Below, in pieces: positions 1 through 5,234 of a stretch of DNA of 6,169 nt (position 1 is its first letter; every line of letters starts with the position of its first letter). Source of the stretch: Pontiella sp. (GTDB lineage: Bacteria; Verrucomicrobiota; Kiritimatiellia; Kiritimatiellales; Pontiellaceae); contig JAOZKS010000163.1 of NCBI GenBank assembly GCA_029935255.1, positions 1-6,169 of the forward strand, given 5' to 3'. The notes beneath the pieces are model-generated. The model was not told where the DNA came from. It searched no databases and was given only the letters and a program-made list of their open reading frames with translations. The translations under genes and the position numbers were made by a program.

Positions 1-244
1 CGCAACCGAATTCGACGAAGGTCTTGTTGGTGGTGCCGATGCGCCGGAAGATTTCAATAATGATGCCGTCTTCTTCGTTCTGGGAAAATATCTTGCGACC
101 GTGGGGGACGAGGCTGAGTGGGGTTGCATATTTTGGAAGCCGTTGCATGGCCTCCATTTCGCTCCGCAGCCAGAAGCCGCGCACATCGATAAATCGTGTG
201 CCGCCGACCAGCAGGTGGTTTTTCAGTTCCGTGAATTTCCCCAT
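1..244 (-). CDS. FkbM-like SAM-dependent methyltransferase, N-terminal part (partial)
   Basis: The gene reads leftward from an ATG at 244 and leaves the window after 81 complete codons, with no stop. Seen: residues 51-60 read KIFSQNEEDG, followed by IIEIFRRIGTTNKTFVEFGC (62-81). The SQxEDGII...IF..IG..xxTFVEFGxG pattern is, as I recognise it, the start of a Rossmann-type methyltransferase domain found in FkbM-like proteins of surface-glycan clusters; the VEFGCG segment would be motif I, which binds S-adenosylmethionine. The first 50 residues show no signal peptide or membrane segment, so a cytoplasmic enzyme is likely. The start is supported by AAAGGA six bases upstream. It is divergent from the glycosyltransferase operon and may methylate a sugar of the same glycan, but that role is inferred from context. 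The catalytic C-terminal part is not visible, so the acceptor cannot be assigned. Confidence 0.75.
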   Translation of the reverse strand, partial: MGKFTELKNHLLVGGTRFIDVRGFWLRSEMEAMQRLPKYATPLSLVPHGRKIFSQNEEDGIIIEIFRRIGTTNKTFVEFGC

Positions 245-250
245 TTCAGA

Positions 251-256
251 TCCTTT
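251..256 (-). promoter_or_regulatory. Ribosome binding site of the minus-strand methyltransferase
   Basis: AAAGGA on the minus strand lies six bases before the ATG at 244. It fixes the start of the partial methyltransferase gene. Confidence 0.6.
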
Positions 257-307
257 ATGCGTTTTCCTCGACCGGATATTCGATCCGATGGGGCAGAGTT
301 ATACTAT

Positions 308-352
308 ATGCGGGAGTTTTTGGGATAGCCGAATCAATAAAAACTCTCGCGT
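308..352 (+). repeat. Imperfect inverted repeat / predicted leader hairpin
   Basis: GCGGGAGTTTTT at 310-321 pairs with AAAAACTCTCGC at 339-350 with one mismatch that becomes a G-U pair in plus-strand RNA. Pairing extends one wobble and one A-U pair outward to 308/352, giving 14 bp around a 17-base loop (322-338). The minus-strand RNA would have A-C mismatches at the wobble positions, so the structure is better formed in the plus-strand transcript. If the -10 candidate at 300-305 is used, the stem would sit at the very 5' end of the operon mRNA. It lacks a U-tract after a GC-rich stem, so it is not a classical terminator. It could stabilise the mRNA, act in a leader switch, or be a DNA operator. 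Confidence 0.5.
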
Positions 353-366
353 TCACAGGGCGGTCT

Positions 367-379
367 GCATAAAGTATGC
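367..379. repeat. Small palindrome upstream of the GtrA gene
   Basis: GCATA and TATGC form perfect 5-bp arms around AAG, ending 13 bases before the ATG at 393. The TATGCG half recurs at 256-261 and 307-312 in the same intergenic region. This could be a regulator site or could be chance; the arms are short. Confidence 0.25.
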
Positions 380-392
380 GGTTTTATCAACG

Positions 393-902
393 ATGAGAAC
401 TTTCATGTCCAGTCTATCCGCCTTCTTGCGTCGCAAGGACAACTCCTTCACGCAATTCGTTAAATATGTCTTTTGCGGTGGAACTTCCGTTGTCATCGAT
501 ACACTGACGTTCTATTTGCTGGCCTGGTTGGTTTTTCCCTGCATGCGCGCATCCGATCCTGTTGCGCGGTTCATTGAATATATTGGCTTTGAAGTGCAGG
601 CGGCAACGGAGGAAGAGTTGGCAAGGAACTTCCTGATCATCAAGGCGATTTGTTTCGTGGTATCGAACAGTGTGGTCTATCTGCTCAATGTATGGTTTGT
701 ATTCGAGGGGGGGCGACACAAGAGGCCCATGGAGGTCATACTCTTCTTTGGCGCATCGCTTTTCCAGTTCGTCTTCATCTGGCTGGGGCGTGTGCTGATT
801 TCTGACTTCGGATGGGAAGTGACCTATTCCAATATCTCGATGCTGGTGCTGGGCGTGATCATGAATTATTTCGTCCGTAAATTTGTGGTCTTCAAACGAT
901 GA
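393..902 (+). CDS. GtrA-family membrane protein, likely lipid-linked sugar flippase subunit
   Basis: The product is 169 aa. Seen: four hydrophobic segments at about 22-48, 80-104, 114-136 and 147-167, with FVKYVFCGGTSVVID (22-36) at the first and MNYFVRKFVVF (157-167) at the last, both typical of GtrA proteins. The loop after the first segment (49-79) is acidic and longer than usual. Known of the family: GtrA-like proteins are small inner-membrane proteins thought to help flip undecaprenyl-phosphate-linked sugars to the outside, working with a GT2 synthase and a membrane transferase. Both partners are encoded downstream. The start is uncertain: ATG 393 has no clear ribosome site, while ATG 405, four codons on, has GATGAG seven bases upstream. 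The frame is open much further upstream, but that stretch is antisense to the methyltransferase. Residues 106-107 fall in a run of seven G. The stop overlaps the next start as ATGA. Confidence 0.85.
   Translation: MRTFMSSLSAFLRRKDNSFTQFVKYVFCGGTSVVIDTLTFYLLAWLVFPCMRASDPVARFIEYIGFEVQAATEEELARNFLIIKAICFVVSNSVVYLLNVWFVFEGGRHKRPMEVILFFGASLFQFVFIWLGRVLISDFGWEVTYSNISMLVLGVIMNYFVRKFVVFKR
707..713 (+). repeat. Seven-G tract in the GtrA gene
   Basis: The run spans the end of a GAG and two GGG codons (E105-G107), in the loop between the second and third membrane segments. A one-base slip would truncate the protein before its last two helices. Confidence 0.6.
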
Positions 903-1978
903 ACAAAAACCCCGGAGATTGGAAAAAGGTCCTTTGCATGTGCCTCTCCGGCGTGGGGGACACGCTGACTTTTACGCCGTTCCTCAGGCTCTTGAAGCAG
1001 GCGCGCCCCGAACTGGAGATTGAAGTGCTCGTCATGTTCAGGGCCTCGCAGCACATGATGGAGAACAACTCCGATGTGTCGGCCGTTCACTTCATTGATT
1101 TCATTGAGGGCGGTGCACTCCAATCCTTGGGAAAGGTACTCAAGCTGCGGCGCAATAGATTCGATGCAACCATCGCAGCCTGCCCGGCCAACCGAGCTGA
1201 ATACAATATCATCCAGATCCTGCTGGGGGGGCGACGGATCGGGCATCGCTACAACCACGTTGATTCCATCAACCTCAATCGGTTGAAAAACGACTGGATC
1301 ATGGAGGATGAAACAAAGCATATTGTCGAAAACAATGTGGGATTGCTTCCTTTCTGCGGCGTTCAGGCTGCAAAAAAAATTCCAGCGCTGAACTTTCCGT
1401 TGAAGACCGCCGATCATGCTGCTGCCGAAGAATGGATCCGGTTCCATGGGTTGGAAAACCAATTGCTGGTTGGGTTCCATGCTGGCTCGGCCTTGTTCAA
1501 AAACCACATTCATAAACGGTGGCCAAAGGAAAAGTTCGCCCAGCTCGCGAGGCAGTTGGTGGATCAACTCGATGCCCGTGTTTTGATTTTCGGCGGCCCG
1601 GAAGAGGATGAATTGAAAAAGGAAATCTGCGAACAGGCCGATTGTGGACAGAAGGTGTTTGCCGTCGATGGGCTCAAACTTCCGGAGAGTGCGGCCTTGG
1701 TTGAGCGCTGCCGCTGCATGGTAACCAACGACTCCGCCTTAATGCATATCTCCGCAGCGATGCAAACTCCCGTGGTTGCACTATTTGGCTATACCAACCC
1801 GAAAATGCTCTATCCATGGGGCGCTAGGCATCGGCTGATCCACAAGGAATTGCCGTGCAGCCCCTGTTTCTTCTACAGCCCCAAACCCGCCGCCTGCCAT
1901 GCGAACCTCGACTATGCCTGCATTACAGGAATTGAAATGGAAGAAGTTTTCCTTGCCTGTCAGGATGTGCTCAAATGA
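899..1978 (+). CDS. Glycosyltransferase family 9 (heptosyltransferase-like)
   Basis: The product is 359 aa, normal for GT9 GT-B enzymes. Seen: an N-terminal LSGVGDTLTFTPFLRLLK (16-33), the family's opening loop; FHAGS (193-197) followed by HKRWPKEKF (205-213), matching the GT9 HPGxS...KRWP region; IFGGPEEDE in the second Rossmann domain; and TNDSALMHISAA (276-287) with TPVVALFGYTNP (290-301), the donor-site signature. A cysteine set, C320-x2-C323-x9-C333-x7-C341, lies near the C-terminus. Known: GT9 enzymes transfer ADP-heptose or related sugars onto lipid A core or other surface glycans at the cytoplasmic face. The exact sugar is not predictable here. The start overlaps the GtrA stop (ATGA) and has no good ribosome site of its own, so translational coupling is likely. 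A seven-G run lies at 1225-1231. Confidence 0.88.
   Translation: MNKNPGDWKKVLCMCLSGVGDTLTFTPFLRLLKQARPELEIEVLVMFRASQHMMENNSDVSAVHFIDFIEGGALQSLGKVLKLRRNRFDATIAACPANRAEYNIIQILLGGRRIGHRYNHVDSINLNRLKNDWIMEDETKHIVENNVGLLPFCGVQAAKKIPALNFPLKTADHAAAEEWIRFHGLENQLLVGFHAGSALFKNHIHKRWPKEKFAQLARQLVDQLDARVLIFGGPEEDELKKEICEQADCGQKVFAVDGLKLPESAALVERCRCMVTNDSALMHISAAMQTPVVALFGYTNPKMLYPWGARHRLIHKELPCSPCFFYSPKPAACHANLDYACITGIEMEEVFLACQDVLK
1225..1231 (+). repeat. Seven-G tract in the GT9 gene
   Basis: The run covers the last base of a CTG and two GGG codons in LLGGRRIGH. It shares the 11-mer GGGGGGGCGAC with the tract in the GtrA gene. Confidence 0.6.
1962..1965 (+). promoter_or_regulatory. Ribosome binding site for the small ORF at 1975
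   Basis: AGGA inside the end of the GT9 gene lies nine bases before the ATG at 1975. This is better than the signal in front of the following GT2 gene and favours translation of the small ORF. Confidence 0.4.
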
Positions 1979-2112
1979 AATCATTCATGAAGAATGAACC
2001 CTCAAAAATTCTTTTATACCGCCTGTTTTTTCCGGTCCATGCGGCATCGAACCTGAACGTGGGCCGTTTGGGCGATATCGGCGGCCTCCAGAAGACAACC
2101 CATACCCAATGA
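1975..2112 (+). CDS. Possible small protein, 45 aa, coupled to both neighbours
   Basis: I do not recognise this product. The ORF begins at an ATG that overlaps the GT9 stop (ATGA) and ends at a TGA that overlaps the GT2 start (ATGA), so it exactly fills the 130-base gap. AGGA lies nine bases before the start. The product is basic (six K/R against two D/E), with a short hydrophobic stretch KILLYRLFFPV (11-21) but no convincing membrane helix. It could be a true small protein, a coupling leader that carries ribosomes to the GT2 start, the in-frame remnant of a deleted gene, or chance. Given ATGA at both ends, shared frame and no internal stop would occur by chance a few percent of the time by rough reckoning. 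Confidence 0.35.
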   Translation: MKSFMKNEPSKILLYRLFFPVHAASNLNVGRLGDIGGLQKTTHTQ

Positions 2113-2822
2113 AACTCTCCATCATCATTCCAGCCCACAACGAAGAGCATCGGCTTCCTCCGACCCTGACCGCCTATGTGGATTATTTTGGTGAGCGGTA
2201 TGGCGAGGATATGGAGTTGATTGTTGTGGTGAACCATTGTTCCGACAAAACGGAGCAGGTTGCCCGAGACATAGCCAAGGGCTGTTCTCAAATCAAGGTA
2301 ATTGTGGAGTCATCCCGGATTGGAAAGGGGGGGGCGGTCGAGCTGGGAATGCGAAACGCACAAGGGATGTTGATTGGTTTTGTGGATGCCGATGGCGCAA
2401 CAACACCGGCCTCGTTTTCCCTGCTAGTGGAAAATATTGGAAATTCAGGATGTATTATAGGGTCGCGCTGGATTGCCGGTGCAACCGTGAACCCCCCGCA
2501 GCCGTGGATGCGGCGAGTGGCATCACGGGTGCTCAACAGAGTGGTGGTGCAGGGCTTGTTTGGACTGGATATTCACGATAGCCAGTGCGGCGCAAAACTA
2601 TTCCGTCATGAAGTGCTCGACAAAGTGTTGCCCGAATCAACTGAACCGGGCTGGGCATTTGATATTGATTTGTTGTGCCGTATTAAGCGGTTGGGTTATG
2701 ACTTTAAAGAGGTCCCCATTGAGTGGCATCATGTTCCAGGAAACGCAACCACGTTCATATTGATGTCACTTCAGATGCTCGCATCGGTTTGGCGGGTGAA
2801 ACGGGGTCTGGTCTGTTCGTAG
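2109..2822 (+). CDS. Family 2 glycosyltransferase, polyprenyl-phosphate sugar synthase-like (DPM1/Alg5/GtrB type)
   Basis: The product is 237 aa with a GT-A fold. Seen: SIIIPAHNEE (4-13) nucleotide-binding start; VVNHCSDKT (40-48) in place of the usual VVNGSTDGT; RIGKGGAVELG (70-80); VDADGATTP (92-100) containing the metal-binding DAD; GSRW (118-121); DSQCGAKLF (157-165); and GWAFDIDLL (181-189) followed by VPIEWHHVPGN. Order and motifs match dolichyl/undecaprenyl-phosphate glucose or mannose synthases. Known role: transfer of a sugar from a nucleotide donor to polyprenyl phosphate on the cytoplasmic side. Unlike many GtrB proteins there are no C-terminal membrane helices; the protein ends about 25 residues after the GT domain. 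ATG 2109 is the only usable start in this frame after the stop at 1995-1997. No ribosome site precedes it, which fits coupling to the upstream small ORF. An eight-G run encodes GKGGA. Confidence 0.85.
   Translation: MKLSIIIPAHNEEHRLPPTLTAYVDYFGERYGEDMELIVVVNHCSDKTEQVARDIAKGCSQIKVIVESSRIGKGGAVELGMRNAQGMLIGFVDADGATTPASFSLLVENIGNSGCIIGSRWIAGATVNPPQPWMRRVASRVLNRVVVQGLFGLDIHDSQCGAKLFRHEVLDKVLPESTEPGWAFDIDLLCRIKRLGYDFKEVPIEWHHVPGNATTFILMSLQMLASVWRVKRGLVCS
2327..2334 (+). repeat. Eight-G tract in the GT2 gene
   Basis: This is the longest homopolymer G run in the window. It encodes K73-A76 of the conserved RIGKGGAVELG motif. A slip here would remove the metal-binding DAD and everything after it. Confidence 0.6.
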
Positions 2823-2824
2823 GA
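2821..2824 (+). promoter_or_regulatory. Ribosome binding site of the YfhO-like gene, overlapping the GT2 stop
   Basis: AGGA lies ten bases before ATG 2835, and its first two bases are the last two of the TAG stop (2820-2822) of the GT2 gene. Ribosomes finishing GT2 would sit on the next start signal, which favours coupled output of the two proteins. Confidence 0.5.
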
Positions 2825-2834
2825 AAAAACAGTT

Positions 2835-5225
2835 ATGAAAAATGATAGAATCAAATTTTTGTTATGTACCCTTTTCTTTGTCGCTCTGGCAGCCATCACC
2901 TTTCGCTGCGTCTGGCCCGCCGACATGGTCTTTTCCGCTTCGGACCTAAATATTGGACGATTGGCATTTAAGAAGAACTTTTTGCCCGAGATGTTGACCG
3001 GCTATTTCACGGCGAATCAAGTGATGGGCAGCAGCGGTTCAAACCTTACCCTTTTCAATGTAATTCTAGCCGTACTGCCGCTAACGGTTTTCGCCAACCT
3101 GTTTTATGGACTGGTGTTGGTTGCCGGTTCCGCTTCCATGGTGTGGTTTCTTCGCCTGTGGAACCGCAGTTGGTTGGCTTCCGTATTTGGTGCACTGATC
3201 GCATTTTGGATCAACTCGATCATGTTGGCTCATGGGGGGCATGCCTATAAGATGGAGGTGCTCGCCTTTTCGGTATTAAGTTTGTGTTTGATCGAGAAAT
3301 CCGTCCGTGCTGAGTCGGTAAAGAAAGTCGTAGGATTCTCAATCCTTGCTGGATTGACCATAGGAATCATGATGATCGAGCAACAGGATGTGGCGTTGCT
3401 GGCAGGCCTGTTTGTAGGGTCCTATACCCTCTTTCGTTTGTTGCAGGCACATCTTAAGGAACCCGTTAAATGGGGGGGCGTTTTGGCTCCGATTAGTATT
3501 GTTGCTTTGCTTTTGGCAGGGAACACCTTGATCGGCTCCTACAAGCACAACATTGCGGGGGCGGCTCCAATGCAGCAGGGGCCGGGCGGTGGCGATGCCA
3601 AATGGAACTACATCACACAATGGAGCATGGTTCCTTCGGAATGGCCGGATCTGATTGCTTCAGGCTGGAGTGGCTGGAGTAGTAATAATCCAGAAGGCCC
3701 CTACTGGGGAAAGCTCGGTCAGTCAGCAGAATGGGAAACCTCCAAACAGGGATTCCGCAACTTCAAATTGACCAGTGTTTATTTTGGCATCATCCCCTTT
3801 CTCTTGGGAGCCTTCGGATTTGCCGAGGCACTTAAGAACCGCAAAAACGAGGCAGGGAAAGTTATTTTGTTCTGGAGCATTGCCGGCCTGATTGGCTTCT
3901 TGCTCGCTTTCGGTAAATACAGCGTACTGTACAAGTTCTTCTACCAACTTCCGCTGGTCAATAACATCCGGGGCCCCATCAAGTTGTTCGACAATTTTCA
4001 AATCTGCATGGCTATTGTTTCTGCCTACGGGCTCGATCAACTGCTGACCGGTGGAAAAGCCGGAAAGTTGGCTAAGGCGTTGTGGGTTTTTGCTGTAGCC
4101 TGTGGTGGATTCATGCTTCTGGCAGGCCTGAAACTCTTGGCCTTCCCGGCGGTGCAAAAAACAGCATTTACCAAGATGGGATTCGGAAACTTTGCAGACG
4201 TGATGGTGCAGAATATGTACAACGCCTGGTTCCATGCCGCACTGTTGGCTTTGATTTGTTCCGGATTGGTCTTTATGGTCTGGAAAGGGTTGAAACAGGC
4301 TAAATGGGTGGCGGCTCTGTTTGTCGTCGTGCTGGCCATCGACAGTCTGGTCCTGACCTCTCACTATTTCGAGGCGAACAACATTGCCGCGATGAAGAAG
4401 GGCAATGGACTAATTACCTACTTGAAGGAAAATCAAGGGAATGAACGAACGTTCTTTGTCGATCAGAGCGGGATCTATAATCAATGGCTGGCATCCGATG
4501 GCCCCTTTCACGGACTGAACCTTTTCAACATCTGGCAAATGCCCCGCATGCCGGTGATCTACAAAGAATATCTAGGAAAGGTTGGACGCAACCAGATTCG
4601 TCTTTGGGAATTATCGGCGATCAAGTATGTAGCTGCTCCGGAAGCCATAATGCAACAGTTACAGCAAAATCCGGAACTTGCTAAACAGTTCAAACCCGTT
4701 TTGAATTATCAAGTGCCAACCGCTCAGGGCATGCGCAAGGATGTGCTTCTTGAATTTACGGGATCTATCCCGCGGTTCGCTCTTTTCCAAAACTGGGAAA
4801 CTGCTCCGATCGATGAACACTGCGAAAAACTGGTTTCACCCAATTACAATCTGCGGACCACGGTGCTCGTTGATTCCGCATCTGATGTGGAGGCCAAGTC
4901 TGGCACCATTACTTTCCAACCATTAGAAGCCAAGGTGACCAATCGAGAGGCCGTTGTGGAGGTGCAAACACAAGCTCCGTCCATCCTGCGTTTCGCCCAG
5001 CGCTATCAGGGAAATTGGACGGTGCTGGTGGACGGAAAACCCGCGCCGCTACTGCGTGTCGACTATCTGAGCATGGGCGTTCAGGTTCCGTCGGGCAGTC
5101 ATGTGATTGAGTTCCAGTGTCCGAAAAACACACCTAAGCGTGCATTTATTGTAGCGGTGTTCATCGTTGCTATTGCAGGTGCAGTTTTTCTCTTAAAACG
5201 GGAAGCTAAACTCTCGGAGACCTAA
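2835..5225 (+). CDS. YfhO-like multi-spanning membrane glycosyltransferase (GT-C type)
   Basis: The product is 796 aa. Seen: an N-terminal membrane segment (8-26), then an outside loop with SASD (34-37), where D37 is a candidate for the GT-C catalytic acid; many hydrophobic helices to about residue 515; AHGGHAYKME (132-141) and LPLVNNIRGPIKLFD (372-386), which resemble conserved YfhO positions; then a long non-membrane C-terminal region (about 520-768) ending in a beta-rich part with RYQGNWTVLVDGKPAPLLRV (723-742) and VPSGSHVIEF (751-760); and a final helix (770-788) with a basic tail. This order, including the YxGxWxVxVDGK and PxGxHxVEF pattern, is typical of the YfhO family. Known: Bacillus YfhO works with a GT2 synthase (CsbB) and a GtrA-type protein to glycosylate teichoic acid outside the cell. 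By analogy this one would transfer the sugar made by the GT2 gene 12 bases upstream. The acceptor is unknown. Confidence 0.8.
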   Translation: MKNDRIKFLLCTLFFVALAAITFRCVWPADMVFSASDLNIGRLAFKKNFLPEMLTGYFTANQVMGSSGSNLTLFNVILAVLPLTVFANLFYGLVLVAGSASMVWFLRLWNRSWLASVFGALIAFWINSIMLAHGGHAYKMEVLAFSVLSLCLIEKSVRAESVKKVVGFSILAGLTIGIMMIEQQDVALLAGLFVGSYTLFRLLQAHLKEPVKWGGVLAPISIVALLLAGNTLIGSYKHNIAGAAPMQQGPGGGDAKWNYITQWSMVPSEWPDLIASGWSGWSSNNPEGPYWGKLGQSAEWETSKQGFRNFKLTSVYFGIIPFLLGAFGFAEALKNRKNEAGKVILFWSIAGLIGFLLAFGKYSVLYKFFYQLPLVNNIRGPIKLFDNFQICMAIVSAYGLDQLLTGGKAGKLAKALWVFAVACGGFMLLAGLKLLAFPAVQKTAFTKMGFGNFADVMVQNMYNAWFHAALLALICSGLVFMVWKGLKQAKWVAALFVVVLAIDSLVLTSHYFEANNIAAMKKGNGLITYLKENQGNERTFFVDQSGIYNQWLASDGPFHGLNLFNIWQMPRMPVIYKEYLGKVGRNQIRLWELSAIKYVAAPEAIMQQLQQNPELAKQFKPVLNYQVPTAQGMRKDVLLEFTGSIPRFALFQNWETAPIDEHCEKLVSPNYNLRTTVLVDSASDVEAKSGTITFQPLEAKVTNREAVVEVQTQAPSILRFAQRYQGNWTVLVDGKPAPLLRVDYLSMGVQVPSGSHVIEFQCPKNTPKRAFIVAVFIVAIAGAVFLLKREAKLSET
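3472..3478 (+). repeat. Seven-G tract in the YfhO-like gene
   Basis: The run encodes W-G-G within a loop before a membrane segment about a quarter of the way into the protein. A separate six-G run lies at 3234-3239 in the same gene. Confidence 0.6.
3663..3680 (+). repeat. Two perfect tandem copies of a 9-bp unit
   Basis: GGCTGGAGT occurs twice in direct succession inside the YfhO-like gene and encodes GWS-GWS (277-282). Because the unit is a multiple of three, gain or loss of a copy would keep the frame. Confidence 0.6.
5216..5219 (+). promoter_or_regulatory. Ribosome binding site that bears on the start of the last gene
   Basis: GGAG near the end of the YfhO-like gene is 15 bases from ATG 5235 but nine bases from an in-frame TTG at 5229. 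The spacing favours TTG 5229, which would add two residues (fMet and Ala) before the annotated Met. Confidence 0.35.
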
Positions 5226-5234
5226 GCATTGGCC

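Larger units (their letters stand above)
245..392. promoter_or_regulatory. Divergent intergenic region, presumed promoters for both directions
   Basis: This 148-base gap separates the minus-strand methyltransferase from the plus-strand glycan operon, so promoters for both should lie here. The best plus-strand -10 candidate is TATACT at 300-305. The expected -35 position, around 277-282, matches TTGACA poorly, so the promoter may be weak, activator-dependent or use another sigma factor. On the minus strand the same AT-rich patch reads TATAGT and TATAAC, again without a well-spaced -35 box. The region also holds a 14-bp imperfect inverted repeat and a 13-base palindrome, listed separately. No small ORF with a convincing ribosome site was seen here. 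Confidence 0.35.

Noticed and set aside
308..352. Rho-independent terminator
   Set aside because: The stem is long, but its A/T part is next to the loop and no T-run follows the GC base. It lies upstream of the operon start, not after a gene.
24..392. Upstream extension of the GtrA reading frame by 123 codons
   Set aside because: The stretch lies antisense to the methyltransferase, shows no GtrA or other family features, and the GtrA domain is complete from 393. Its openness is chance.
866..1567. Long minus-strand ORF of 233 codons opposite the GT9 gene
   Set aside because: It lies inside a well-supported GT9 gene, shows no recognisable domain, and has no place in the plus-strand operon. 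It is a shadow frame.
2061..2087. Short hairpin in the gap before the GT2 start
   Set aside because: Only about five Watson-Crick pairs plus weak wobble pairs can be drawn, and the stretch is explained at least as well by the small ORF.
3723..4364. Minus-strand ORF of 213 codons opposite the YfhO-like gene
   Set aside because: The product is rich in Q and H with no recognisable motif, as expected from reading membrane-protein codons in reverse. The sense strand is clearly coding.
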